From assembly GCF_027409185.1 (NCBI RefSeq), contig NC_084469.1, positions 38,175,793 to 38,239,792 of the forward strand: a stretch of DNA of 64,000 nt, given 5' to 3'. Origin of the DNA: Cynocephalus volans (taxonomy: Eukaryota; Chordata; Mammalia; Dermoptera; Cynocephalidae). The notes under the pieces were generated by a model, which saw only the letters and a program-made list of their open reading frames with translations, was not told where the DNA came from and did not search any database. Positions 38,870-51,391 of this stretch are shown piece by piece; positions within the stretch are counted from its first letter, which is position 1; every line of letters starts with the position of its first letter. Position numbers and translations under genes: made by a program.

Positions 38870-39015
38870 CCACTACAGAATCATAGACTTTTTATTACAG
38901 GCAATTCATTTAATTGAACTCCCTAATTTTATAGGCGAGCCAGCTTAAATCCAGAGAGTCTAGATCACAATGCCAAGGTTCCCCAGCTAGTGGGTGATTG
39001 AACTCGGACTAAAAG
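38870..39015 (-). mobile_element. MIR-like fragment
   Basis: The phrases ccctaattttataggcgagccagc, ccaaggttccccagctagtgggtgattgaactcggac fit an antisense MIR core with heavy divergence. Confidence 0.5.
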
Positions 39016-41044
39016 CCAGGGTTCAGCCTTGTCTTGGCCAGTGAAGATCTATTCTGCTTTACTTTATGCACGTTTCTTAGTCATCACTGAATAACTCTGG
39101 AGTACATGGTGATGCGAGTAGCGGTCTTCTCCTTTTTCGCCGTTCCCTACATTTCTTTGGCCCTCCCTCATTTCAGTGTTTCCATCCTGTAAAATAATTT
39201 CAGTTGATCTTCCCCTGTCCTTTTGCAGTTTCTCCACATTCTTTTCCTGGAGGGCAATAACCTGATCTAAGCATAATCCTTTAATAAGATCCGAGTAATG
39301 CAGATCATTGAAGAAAGAAAATACAGCACAAGCCAAACGGCTATGGACCACCGCAAGGAGTCACCGAATAAGACTGTGGGCAGAAATCTGTAATTAAAAA
39401 TCCGGACTGTGAACGCTTTCTCTCCCAGACATGGGTGAAAATGCTGAGATCAGTGAGGTTCAGCTTTGCCAACGGCTGGAGACCTTCAGCTGTCGTGTGG
39501 TCCTGTGCATGGGTCCTTTCAGGGTTGTCCTCCAGGACGGCTCTGTATGTGCATAAGGTAGCCCTGTGAGCCACAGAAGCACACGCACTGGTGCACTTTC
39601 TCAGCTCTGGGCTGAGATACTGCAGGCTGATGAAGCTAAAAATTGGGGTCCAATCATTATGTGCAATTAATCTCCATGGCATGTAGTTTGGGGCTTTGCC
39701 TGTGAAGTTCCTGTTTCTTCTGGCAGGAGTTTGGGGGCCGTTACCTGGGGAGGCTGCATGCTGATTCTGCTCCAGAAAATGTTTCCACAGTCCCTCTTTT
39801 GGAAGTACTTTGAGAGCTCGTGGTGTGCCATTTTGACTTTAAGTAATGGTAGCATATTTTTCACATGGGGAGATGTGATTCCTGTAAGCAGCAATACATC
39901 ATGGGGCTGTGCCCATGAAAGAGATGGGTGATTAGAAACCAAGAGTGCAGTGAGACCCACTCTCCTAGGAGCCAGTCAGCTGTCTCTGAAGGCAAGGAGC
40001 CGAGAGAGGTGTTTCAGAGAGTAAGGGATGGCAGCCCTGCCCCGAGTGCCCAGCAGCCCACAAGGACCACTTTAAAGGGACCATTCCCCATGTGGAAGGA
40101 TGATTCCTGGCTTTAGGGAAATCAGCTTTCTACGTCCAGGTGTTGGGCAGGCGGTGGGGTTGTTCAGAGAGAGGAAAACAAAAGAAAAGAAAAAAGAAAG
40201 AAGTTGAATATACAGCAGACATCTCAAGTAACTGTCCAGAAAGGGTGAAAAAAATGAATGTCCCACATTTCTGCATGAGATAGTGGACAGATAGCTTAAT
40301 TTAGCTTCCTAGTCCAATTCTAGGACTAGGGACCCAGTTTCTTTGGGATACATGCAGCGAGGCCTGGAGCCAGAGGCAGGGTGCTCCCCATGCCTCCCTC
40401 CCCCCTCCATCCCTGGTCCATCTCCTCTGCAATTCTGCACTCACGTGGGGTCATCGCTTGGGCCAGACAACCGTAGGTGAAGCAGAAACACTTGCAAGCC
40501 TGGGAAGGTGATGCTGCCAGTGAGCATTGTTGACTGATTCTTAATGAGCATTTACTGTATTCCCCTGCCCCCAAATGTGCATTCATTGGGTGGAATTGAT
40601 CCCCAAAATGGAGTGAGGATGGGGCAGGCTGAATGTCAGGGCAGGTGACAAGGGGCCACTAGATGCAGCAGTTGCAGGTGGGGAAGCAGAGGCTGTGATG
40701 CTGTGGCGGGACAATGTTCCCTCCATCAGGAGTTAGGGGCCATGAGGGGTGGGACACTTGTGTTGCTCCCACTGCATGGGCTGGGGCACAACCTCTGGCC
40801 CTGCAGACCCTTAAAGGGCACACTTGGATGCTCTGGGAGGAGTCAGTCCCTCTTTAAGCCTGGGGAGTCCCCCTCTACTGTGCTCCAGCATCAAGAAGGT
40901 GAGAGCTCTGTCTCCCAAGAGCTTAAGCAACTCCATCACCCATGCAAGGTCTGAAAGCTGGAGATGGGGAGCACCTGAGGTCTCAGTTAGAGGTGGATTC
41001 AAGGGGATGGGGGGGTACTAGAGGAATGTCATGATAGTGCCCGT

Positions 41045-41215
41045 CCTGGAGAATGTGCTCTGTGTAGGCATCCTGCTCAGTACTGACCTGCATCAGCTCA
41101 CTGCCTCCTTCCATCACCACTCTGGGGATAGGGCCCCATTCTATGGGCGAGGAAACAGACTCAGAGAGGCTTGATAACTTGCCCAAGGTCACATGGCTGG
41201 AATGTTGCTGGTCTC
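41045..41215 (-). mobile_element. MIR fragment (antisense)
   Basis: It contains ccccattctatgggcgaggaaacagactcagagaggcttgataacttgcccaaggtcacatggctgg, the complement of the conserved MIR centre. Confidence 0.8.
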
Positions 41216-43129
41216 CATCTCCCTTTGAGATCCAACAGGGCAGCTGGCTCTAACCTTACTGGATGTAAAGGGGTCAGTGATATTCAGATTACCTACGAAA
41301 GCAAAGACCCATCTACATGTGCCTTGGGAGGGTTGTCACAGTAAAGAACTAGGAGTATAAATGACCTGCCTGTCAGGGTACTGCAGAAACACACCAGTGG
41401 CTCTCACTTAAGTTGTATGCAGGGCACGAAGGTGCCCAGGGCAGTGAGAGGGCTCTCTTTCAAGAATGGGTTGTATTGGCTGCAGATAGTGAAAGCAATA
41501 CAAGGAAAATGTAAAAAGCGAAAGCAAAGCAAAGCACCCTGATTTTAATTGAAATAAAAAACCTTTATAGTATTGAAAGAATCCTCGGGCAATTCTGCAT
41601 AAGTGCTAACTCCTGAAGAGTGGGGGCCACTAGAGTAAGGGGCGCTAGAGAAAAGCAGTGATCTAGGGGAGAGAGGATGGACCTCGGGCTATTCCCAGTT
41701 TTAATTACTGAGATGTACAGCTCACAAACAGCTCCATATATCACCACCACCCCCGCCCCATTTATAACATCTAGCGCTATGTGTGCAAGATGCAGGATTG
41801 TGCCAGCTCACTTCTGCTTCTCCGTTCTAGTTTTATTCTTTTCCCATTTCTGTTCTCCTAGCCATGCTTCCTGATCACTCACTCCTTCCCCGTGTTTCTC
41901 TGTTTCTCGTGCTGTGAAGTCCTCTGTCCTGAATGGCACATGACAAGGAAGGAATCCTAGGAGAGATACCCTGGTATCCCTGTGTTTCCTTCTCAAGCAG
42001 TTCCAGGCATCCCAGGATAGTGGTTGGTGGCTGAGCTCATGTTCCCTGTTCGCCAGCACCAGGCCAGAGGTACCTGAGCAGGGGATGCTCCTCTGATGGG
42101 GGGTGTGGAAACCATCTCACCAGCCTTACCCAGGAATGTGGAGTTCCTGAGCTCTCTTTTCTGCCTTCTTGTCCCCTTCCTGCTCTTGCCTACTCCTAGT
42201 CAGGATGGCAGGAGAATCCTTGGATCCTCCTTGCACAAAGCCACTGTCCCCATCTCGGAACTTCTGGAAGCTGGAGTTCCGGTGAGACTCCGGGTGGCTG
42301 GAACCTTGGCCCAGCTCCCCGATGTTTGGGAGAAGAGTCGCTGCTTTCTGCAATCTCCGCAAACACGCTCATTATTCCTTGCTTTTTTGGCATTTGGTCT
42401 CGTGTACTGTTCCCATTAGCTTCGGCATTAAAGTCTCATTACTTAGGACATCTGTCCTCTGGACATATTCGTTCTTCCCTTAGCCAAATGTCCTCTTCTG
42501 GGAAGTGTTTTCCACTCAAACAGTCGCTTCTTCCCCCTTCCTTCGCTCTTGCTGCTCCTGTGGGAGGAATTTGAACCCCGAGAAGGCTCAGTGCAGGCGG
42601 AGGGGTGGCTGTTGATTTTAAGTGGCATCTGAGAGTGTGTCCCAGAGCCCATCCATCCCCTCCTTTCTGAGGTCCCAGGAATATGGACCTTTGCTTGGGG
42701 TCAGGTATGGTGGGGGCACAACCTCATAGCAGCAAAGAAAGGGTTGTCGGAAGAGCCCCCCCACCCCCAGTCCTGTGATCAGGCTCAGATCCACTCAGTA
42801 GGGAGTTCTCACCTCAGTCACTCTGACACTTGGGCAGTGTGGAGGGTGAAGCTCATATAACCACCTCCCTGAAACGACAGGGCCTGAGGACCAAACGCCC
42901 AAGTTGCTCCAGAGCTTGGGGAATAACCTGGATTCCAGCCCTCTCTGACTTTTTACTGCATCCTGAGAAATTTGCCTGAAGTTTCCCAGGAATGATAGCC
43001 CCTGGGCTTGGAAGAGTATTTATGCAATGAGAAATAAGACAGCTTTTCTGTGCTCAGATAATCAACAGCCAGCTTCTTAAGCACCTCCTTCCCCACCCTC
43101 AAGCATTCGCATAGAGGAAGAATATCGGG

Positions 43130-43760
43130 TCTTTGAGCAGAGGATCTGTCGCATCTCTCTCTCTTTTAAGTCGCATCATTAAAATGTTTCTTCTAGTTAC
43201 TTTCGGGGTTTCGTCCACTGCTGCTGCTGCTTCTCCATCTGTCCCTCTTTTGATACCCGTTCGCTTCTGTGGAGTTGTATTCCTTCTCCCGCTCCCTCCG
43301 ACTCTCTTTCTTGAACTTGTCCCGCTGTGACTTCATTAAACTGCATCGATTCAGATGCCACAAATTCAAAATTTGTCCAAATTGGACCTGGGCAAAGTTG
43401 TTTTTCTCTTCTCTGTCTGATAAAAAAGCTGCGATGACCAGATTAATAGCTCAAAAGAGACTGCGAAGATTGCGCAGGACACGTATTCCGTGGGGAAGGA
43501 CAGATTGTTTTCGAGCAGGCTCTTAGGTAGGCAATTGGCATGCTAATTACAAATCATTCTTATCTATTCAGTAAAGTAGCTCTCCCAAGATCTATTTTAT
43601 TTTTAGTGTAGTTTGCAATGCTGCAATGGCCCGGGAAGCAGTAAAAATTCATTTCCTTTAAAGTGTTTTATAATTTTCATGTCTGTTTCATTGATTGAGA
43701 TTAGGCTGCCCCTATTTCTACTGAATTGGTGATGCTTGACGGTAGGCTGTTTTGAATTTA
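43130..43760. promoter_or_regulatory. Candidate conserved intronic regulatory element
   Basis: About 630 bp without recognised repeats, and with many CpG dinucleotides (gtcgcatc, ttcggggtttcgtcc, cccgttcgc, catcgattc, gctgcgatg, gcgaagattgcgcagg, cacgtattccg) in a region where neighbouring intron DNA has lost them. Near 43530-43550 lies ggcatgctaattacaaat, which joins an octamer-like and a homeodomain-like site. CpG retention outside a promoter island suggests selection or low germline methylation. Regulatory function is inferred, not shown. Confidence 0.4.
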
Positions 43761-44554
43761 CTTTTTAATTCCCTCTGGGGGCTCCTGTTAATTTTCCCTC
43801 TTGTTTCTTTTCTTTTCTTATTTCCCCGAGTTCTTAGATACCAACAACTCTCTCTCCTTTGGCTTTGAGAATTGTGTTATGGATTATGCCACAGCCTCGG
43901 GCTCCCCTCATCTGCTTCTTGCCACAAGGATGACCAGCTGGGCTTGAGGTCAGGGACCTGGAGGCCCCGTCTCTGGGGGATAAGAGGATGTCAAGCTCTG
44001 CCCTTGCTTCCTTTGCGGTTCCTTCTCAATGGCCTAAGGAGCCTGCTTGACATGGCTGTTTGGGTTGAGGAGACAGCATCACACCTACTGTGGGACTTAA
44101 CAGGAAAGATTTAGTCAGCACCCTTGCTCCTTATAGGAAAGGACATTGACCTCCCTCTTTCTGCCTATGTGGCTCTCGAGAGACATCTAGCAAAGCCCCC
44201 TTCTCTCACTTTTGGAGGTTGTCTTCTGTCTTTCCCTGCCTAAGAGCATTTTCCTGGGAGCTGAGATAGGAGGCAGGCTAATCCCAACTTCTGTCACTTT
44301 CTGTCCCCATGACCTTGGGTGTCCCTCGGCTCCTGTGGTCTGTGGCCTTGGCTGTGGGATGTGGGCTAAGCCATTGTGGAGATGTGGCCTTCTCCAGCCC
44401 ATTCTGACCTCAGCACACCTGGGAGATTCAGGAGAACAGAGCCAGCATCTGTAATTGTAGGTGGAACAGCCTGGGATATGGGAAAAACACATTTTCCTTG
44501 CATGCTCCATTCAGATAAGAAGGCTCTCTGCAAATGGCCTCGTGAGAAGGGTTT

Positions 44555-44945
44555 TTTTTAGCATCTTCAACTCATAGAGTCTCTTGTTGGAAAGGGACTT
44601 AGGAGACTTTTCAGTGCCTCTCCCTCTGAGAGCTGTCCTCCTGTCATGCACAGCAGATGGCCACCCATGCATCCAGTGCTGGGGCCGCCCCTTCCCTGGA
44701 GGCAGTCTCATCTATTATTAGGATGGAGTTCTAGTTGATTCTCATGGGGAGCCAAAATTGGCTTCTTTAGTCTGGGGTTTACTCACTGGAGTAACCCAGA
44801 GGGAATGTATCCTTTCTTCTGCAAGACAGCAAAACACCTCTATGAAGAGGACAGTCCGGGCCCCCATCCAATCTTCTCTTCTCCCAAGTAAACATTCCTA
44901 GTTCTAAGTCTGTCCTCACAGGACGTGGTTTCAAGTCTTGTGCCT
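44555..44945 (-). mobile_element. Ancient L3/CR1-type LINE fragment (antisense)
   Basis: The phrases ggaaagggacttaggagac and ccatccaatcttctcttctcccaagtaaacattcctagttctaag are the complement of the CR1/L3 3' region common to amniotes. It is a very old copy. Confidence 0.7.
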
Positions 44946-45194
44946 CTGTGGAGGTTGGCCACCTAGAAATGGGGTTATGATTCTATAGTAAAACCTTAAG
45001 GGAGGTTGCCAAGAGCAGCTTGTGTGTCTCAGTAATTCAAGTGCAACTTAAGGATCTGAAGATTTCTTCTTGCTTGGGAAATTGCTTGATCTCCAGCCTT
45101 AGGCAGCTGCTTTGCTCTGTGGCAGGGATCCATCCCCCTCATCACATGTAGAGGACAGGTGTGTTCTCCTGTTTTGTTTGCATCTGTATTCTAG

Positions 45195-45262
45195 AGCCTA
45201 CGGCAGTGCCTGGCACACAGTAGGTGCTTAAACGTATAACTGACTGACTGACTGACTGACTG
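45195..45262 (+). repeat. MIR 3' end followed by a (GACT)n run
   Basis: The phrase cagtgcctggcacacagtaggtgctta is a MIR or L2 tail. It passes directly into six tgac units at about 45239-45262. Confidence 0.7.
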
Positions 45263-45365
45263 GACGAATGAATTAAAGTGCATACGATTCGTGGTGGTCT
45301 TTTTTGTGTTGCATTAGAGTGAAGGTACTTGATCATGGAAATGACAATAATGTTTATAATTATTT

Positions 45366-45476
45366 TAAAGAAAGAAGAAAGGAAGGGAGGAAAGGAAGGA
45401 GAGAGGAAAAAAGGAAAGAAAAGGAAGAAAGAAAAGAAGGAAAGAGGGAGGGAAGAAGAAAGAAGAAAAAAAATAA
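45366..45476. repeat. Purine-only (GGAA/GAAA)n tract
   Basis: About 110 bp containing only A and G on the + strand. Open frames across it (Lys/Glu/Arg-rich, or Phe/Leu/Ser-rich on the other strand) are artefacts. Confidence 0.93.
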
Positions 45477-45954
45477 TGGAATCCTTTATAGAAAATGTTG
45501 CTCTGGCCACTGTGATTCGTTTGTCCTTCTGTGCCATAGTCGAGTCCTGATTTGTTTGGAAAATGCATGCTGTGCATCCTCTTGCTTTCCAGTGGGACCT
45601 TCATCTTGACACTTCTTTACTTGCTAGTGGAAGCGCAATCCATGATGGCCTGGTGGAAAGGAACACACAGACACTCTCTTAGCACTTGATTCTCCAAGTT
45701 CCAGTTCAGGTTTCAGCAAAAACTGATGTGTGACCATATGGATTTCTGTCCGTAGTCCTGAGTGGAAAATATGGGATGTGGGTGGTCCCGTCCAGGATGA
45801 CTGTGGCCAAAATTGTGCCATGTGGCTCTCTCCCCACACCAAGAATTTTGCCAGCTGTTCATGACTGAGTCAATGCTCCAAGACTTCCTTCTCCTGCCTA
45901 TGCTATAGGATGAGCCTATGTAGACATTGGGAAGTTGTATTTAGATCTGTTTAT

Positions 45955-46235
45955 TAGCCAAATATTTATATAGTACTTACTAGGTTTCAGGCTCTGTTCT
46001 AAGTGCTTTACAAATATTAACTCATTTAATCTTCATAATAACCCTAAGAGGTAGACATTATTTTTTTGCCTTATTATTTTGGCCTTGTTCTTTCAGTGAG
46101 AACACAGAGCCACAGGGCACTTAAGTAGCTGGCTAATCATCACCAGCCTACTAAGTGGCCAGCATGCCAGCTCAGGCACTCTGTCTGGCTCCACAATCCC
46201 AGTGTTTAGCCATGAGGCTATGCTGCCTGCATTTT
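45955..46235 (-). mobile_element. MIR, near full length (antisense)
   Basis: Full antisense order: ttctaagtgctttacaaatattaactcatttaatcttcataataaccctaagaggtagac, agagccacagggcac, then actctgtctggctccacaatcccagtgtttagccatgaggctatgctgcc. Confidence 0.85.
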
Positions 46236-47407
46236 GCCTCACTTGTAGATTGAAGTCTGTGCCCATAGCAAATAAAGAAAAACACATGGACAGTAACAAT
46301 AATAACTTTATGCAACCATGGTGGCAGCGGCGGCCCATTGGTACCTTGTACTCAGGTACATTTATTAACTCATCTATCACCTAGCTGCCCATGTGACTCT
46401 GTTAGCAAATCTTGGTAGCATTCTTGTTTTCTCAATTTTAAATAGCAGCTGTACTTGACACATCCTGATCTTCCATTAATTCCCAGGCAACCAATCCAAA
46501 TGTTTCTGAAAAGGGTCGGTTTGGTATTGATGCTACTGAATTTCCCAGGCTTGGGTAAGTTTTCATATGATTTGCAAGCTAAGGAATGGGGTATATGGAG
46601 ATGATGCTATTAGGAATGAATTGGGGCCCCAGGGCACACACATCAATGCTCTGCCTTGCTCCTGGCTGGTCATCCACTGAAGCCTCAGGAGAGGCACCCG
46701 TCGGGATGGAGCAACTTGCCCTGCTTGCCTGGAAAACAGGGAAGGTGGACCAGGCCTTCCCTTGCTAGGTCCTGTGATGTTCTCCGGCTGCAATGAATTC
46801 CGATTGTGCTGGGGACAACTCAGACCTGCAGGACCGCTCAGTGTAGATGCACAGACATTGTTAACACAACAAAGGAGATCCATTCGGAGCCTGTCTGGAT
46901 GCGGGAGCAGTCTTGTGCACACACAAAGCCAGCAGCTGTGTTTTTCAAGTGGACTGTGAGGGAACTGGGAATAGGGAGAACTAAATTAAGCCATTTTCCT
47001 TGATCCGTATTTCTTAAAAATATGCTCAGTTGTCCTAGGTGCATATTTTAGAGAATAAAAGCACTCTGACTGTCCAGTAGATAAGCAGGAAGGTGAGGTT
47101 AAAAGGAGATGCCAGCTATTCCTAAGGTGTCAATGACAAGTAAAAAGCTCAATTATCTGGAGCTCAAGAAGCCAGAATCCTTCATTTAACTGGAATGAGA
47201 TGACTACACTCTACTTTTAGAAGAAATACCAAAGAAGTAGCTATCAGAGATTTACTTAAAGAGAACAAAAACAACTTCCACGATCCGTCCTGCAGTTTTT
47301 ATATGAATAGCTCCATATTCTAGACTGCCTACATTTCACTTAGTTTTCTCTGTGAAGATAACTAAAGATTAGACCTATGGCCCTCTCATGAAGAACCTTG
47401 AATTCTT

Positions 47408-47425
47408 AAAAAAAAAAAAAAAAAA
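47408..47425 (+). repeat. Poly(A) run, 18 bases
   Basis: An A run followed by gaagaattaatt. No identifiable retroelement body precedes it. Confidence 0.75.
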
Positions 47426-48314
47426 GAAGAATTAATTATATTCAGTATACTCTACTTAATTAGGCAGGAATGCTTTCAGAAAATTCTTCAAAAACAAGAG
47501 TGTTCTCATTAGTCCTTAGGAATAAGAACATTAAACCAGAATAACTTATTCATGGAGTGGTTCATCTACTAGGCTTTTTATTGTACCCATTCAACAGCAT
47601 CAATTTCTCCCTACTTTCCCCCAAAAGAGAAAGGGCATGATTAGAGACCTAGACCATCCCATTTGCCTTGCTCTTGGCCTGCAACAACTTACTGAATAAA
47701 GCTAAGCTTATTTCCTCCCTTCCGTGGCATTTACACAGCTCACAAGTCTAAAGAGGCTGAAGGCTGGTTTCCATTTGATCCACTTCAGTGAACAGTGGTA
47801 TTTAGGAGTCCTCATGGGGACCATATTAATTGAGATCAAAAAGACTTACCAGGTGAACTAAGGGGCCCTAAGTTCCCTACTTAATTTGAGGGGACCCAAG
47901 TTATACTGTCTGTTCAATGAGTGAAGAAAAGGATTAAAAATTCCAAGTTTCTTGTTTGGTGTTCTTTTGCCACATTTGTTTTCAAACCTGGAGTCCAGGG
48001 ACTATTGGGTGGAAGGGAAGAGCTTAGAATAGCAGGATTCTAGTTCCTCATTCTGGCCTCATGCATAGTGAAGTATGTTGATGTTCTGTGCAGGATTTCA
48101 CTTGACAAAAAGGTTGGCTGCTAACATAGTGTAAATGGTTCCAAAGCTGTTGATATTAATGTTTCACTAAGGTGAATAGAACTGAACAGTTGAGCTGCAG
48201 CTGAGTTATTAGGTCTGGGCAGATTTTTTCCACTAGAGATTGAACACTGTCTAAAATCTTGTGTTCAGAGACCCTTGCAGGGATATAGCAGGTGAAAAAA
48301 AAACAAATGTGATT

Positions 48315-48585
48315 AAATGGATGGATGGATAGATGGATAGATGGAGTGTTGGGTGGATGGATGGATAGATGAGTGGATGGATGGGTGGATTAGTGGATGG
48401 AAGGATGGATTAGTGGATGGATAGATAGATGGGTGGGTGGGTGTATTAGTGGATGGATGGATAGGTGAGTAGTTGTATGGATGGGTGAGTGGATGCATGC
48501 ATGGATGGGTGGATGAGTAGATAGATGGATGGAATGTTGTATGATGGATGGATGAGTGTAGTGTTGGACGGATGGATAATCTAGT
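48315..48585. repeat. (GGAT)n imperfect microsatellite, about 270 bp
   Basis: Tandem GGAT and GGAT-like tetramers (gatggatggatagatggat) with GGTG, AGAT and TTAG variants. A 20-bp higher-order block, gtggatggatgg plus tagtggatgg, recurs several times near 48370-48460. The Pro/Ser/His-rich open frame on the other strand is a by-product. Confidence 0.95.
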
Positions 48586-48619
48586 GGTACATAGTCATCC
48601 CCTACAGTTTAACCTACCT

Positions 48620-48830
48620 GTGTTTGAAATCTGGATTCACTACTTAATAGCTATGTGACCTTGGGCAAGATATCTAACCTCTCGTGGTCTTAATTTTCTA
48701 ATCAGTAAAATGGGGCTACTGATTGCATCTGTTGTATAATGTCATTCTGAGGATTATATGATTCAAGGAATGTAAAACTTTAGCCCAGTGTCTGGCACAT
48801 AGTAATGACTCAATAAACCATAGCCTTTAA
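48620..48830 (+). mobile_element. MIR, near full length (sense)
   Basis: Sense order of MIR: gaaatctggattcac, tagctatgtgaccttgggcaag, aatcagtaaaatggggct, gtctggcacatagtaatgactcaataaacc. Confidence 0.88.
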
Positions 48831-49879
48831 TTTCACAAGCAGACAAGACTATGAAGCAAAGTTATGAACAAGGTTTTGTTTATCTTTATATCATTAAGGA
48901 AAATCATTTGCAATTTTAAGAAAGATTTTATGTCTAGAATGCAGGTGATAGCACATCAAAATGATGACTGGGCTGTTGATGCTCTCCAGGCATTGGGATA
49001 ACTAAGCACTTAGGGAAATTCAAACACATTTTCATTTTCTTAGGACCACTAACAGCATTAACCAAGATTTTAAGCAAATAAATAACTGGTTTTGACCTGA
49101 ATCATTCATTTGCGAATTGTTTCTCTGTGCCCAAATATTAACTGGCATTTGCTAAATTAGCAGACCCAGCTGGAAAGACCAGGAGAACTCATTAAAGCTG
49201 ACGATTCCTAGGAAAGTGAGATGTAAGAGGCAGTCCCAGTGGACAGAAGGATGCCCAAGCTTAAGTCAGAAGCCCTGGATTTAAATTTCTGTTCCATCAT
49301 GTTCCAGTACTGGAATTACTCTGAATCCCCTTGTTAAAAGTTGGGGTAAAAATCGCTGCAGAGGTCACAGGATTGGAAAGAGAATCGCATGGGATGAGGC
49401 AGGTGCACACATTCAGGAATTGTTAAGTGCTATCCAAATGTGAGACGGTACTTCCGTTATCCAGATGATTAGTATACAACACAGAGCACTGAAGAAAACC
49501 AAAGTTTCCTGGCCTGAATGATCAGGACGACTGTTTTCCCTGATCGGATTTGCTGCCCAGTTAATTTACTCCCTCCTGCTCACTACACATCCGAGAAAGC
49601 CAAGGACTACATGGCACGGAACCCAGGCAATGATCCAGATAACTCAGGGGAAAGAATCCTTTTGTTTGATGTATCAGATATTCTGACTGCAGAAAAAGTG
49701 GCCAGCAAGGGGGAGAGGAAGCAGGGTGGGTTTGAGACGAGCAGGACAAATAGCGTGATTGTTTGCTTCAGATTCCTAAATGGGGCACATCTGTAGTCAT
49801 CATGGGAGAGTGGCAGGGGCCCCTGGGCGGGAGGGGGCTGCCCGGGCATTTGGCTGGCAGCCACCACTGTGCCTCACTT
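48831..49879. other. Intron 1 unique sequence, no gene
   Basis: Repeat-poor. The part at 49500-49800 has an open frame of about 90 codons on the + strand starting at 49518, but it resembles no known family and lacks a clear 5' splice context, so I do not call it coding. Confidence 0.45.
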
Positions 49880-50222
49880 CCTTGGTGTGTCTCTCCTCTT
49901 CTGAGTCACTTTCTGTCTCTGGATTTCCCTTTGACTCCGTGTTGCCCATTTTCCCTCTTGCTCTTTCCGCCTGTTGGTCTCTGTCCCTCTGACTCCGTCT
50001 CCCCTGTCTCTCTGTGTCCTGGACGGCCTCTTGCTCTGGCCCCTGCATCTCTCCTCTCTCTCCTGCCCTCTTTCTGTTTGGCTCCCTCTTCCATTTCTCT
50101 CCTCTCTCCACCTGTTTCCTTTCCTCTCCTTCTGTCTCTGCCTCATCCCTGTCTTTCCTTTTCTCTCTCTCCCGCTCTCTCTCTCTGTTGCCATCTCTCT
50201 GTCCCTGCTGCTCTCTCAGACC
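49880..50222. repeat. Pyrimidine-rich (TCTC/CTGT)n tract, about 340 bp
   Basis: Strongly C+T-biased + strand made of tctctctg, ctctctc and ccctctt units. It yields overlapping open frames on both strands (Ser/Leu/Pro-rich against Arg/Glu/Gly-rich), none of them real. Confidence 0.9.
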
Positions 50223-51391
50223 CTGAAAACTGCTGCCTTCTCTTTTACAAAACCCGCTTTGCTGCTGCTCAGTGACCAACTTTCTTTCCTACGGTTAGAA
50301 AGTAGCTCAGGCCTTAACCCATTTCCTCCGGCGTATCCAAATTAATTAGGTGAGAACAGGATTGCACATTTCAGAATTAGAATAATATTTATCGGCACCC
50401 TGGAGAGAAGTGGATAGAAGAAGGGGAGGAGGAGGTGCAAGGAGGAGGTCACCGAGCTGCAGGAAAGGGAGGAGGAGCTGCAGAGGGACGGCTCCTAGGG
50501 TCACCCATGGTCTGGGAATGAGGCTGCCTTTCCAGTTTCTGGAGGCACTGGGAGAGGATGGATCTTGGACAAGGTGTTAGTAATGGGGGATGGGGGACAA
50601 GAGAATTTCCCTGGCCACCATACCCGTCATTGGGACAACACATGGTGGGGTCTCCCGCCAGCCCTCTCTTGAGAGGCAGCCCTCTCTGGAGAAACACCTT
50701 CTTCTCCTTCTTAGCTGTGCTGCCTGGCTCAGCCCAGCCCACTGGACATCTGAAACTCTCTCTGGGAAGAGAATATGTGGTATGGTGCAAGTCCTTTTAT
50801 TCCCTCACATGGCCGAGAGGCAGGAGGAGGCAGCCCAGCTGTAACCCAGAGTTAAATCTCATTCTCCAGCAGCAAGCCAGACCCAGGAACGCTGGAACCC
50901 ACCGAGGTCTCCAGGAAGGTGGCCGTCCAGCAGGGGCCTAGACGGTGCCTGCATCCTGCAGGGCTTCTCAGGAGATGGGCACAGAGAATCTCCCCACCTG
51001 AGGAGGGAGAAACTCAGTTTAAACATCTCTACTGGATCCCCTTTGACCAATGAGCTTTGGAGCCAATCTATGCCAGAACTGCCATCTAACCTGCCAATGT
51101 GGACAAAAGTGTGCTGGGCAGAGAGCCCTACGGGGCTGAGATGGGGACCAGTTTCAGTCCTGTCTCTGTTTATGAGATGGCTGGCCAGTGTGCCAAGACC
51201 TAAGGATACAGTGATGACCCAAATAGGCAAGGCCCCCTCCTTCAGGACACTCATTTTAGTGCCTCTAGACCCACTGTGTGCCCAGAGCCTGGCCCAGTGT
51301 TCAGTCTTTGTATGGGCTGCTCAGATATTTGCAGAACTAGATTGCATTGAGGACTAAACGCTCACTCCATTGAGTGCTGTATAGATGTGGA

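Noticed and set aside
45304-45609. Lys/Glu/Arg-rich open frames at 45.3-45.6 kb and the Phe/Leu/Ser-rich frame opposite.
   Set aside because: They translate the purine-only simple repeat, and both strands stay open for that reason alone.
49518-49796. A 92-codon + strand frame with ordinary composition, considered as an extra SHISA6 exon or small protein.
   Set aside because: It resembles no part of the Shisa family, and I could not find a matching acceptor and donor. It may be conserved noncoding sequence instead.
49763-50345. Overlapping 100-170-codon frames at 49.8-50.3 kb on both strands.
   Set aside because: They arise from the polypyrimidine tract. They are low-complexity Ser/Leu/Pro against Arg/Glu with no splice structure.
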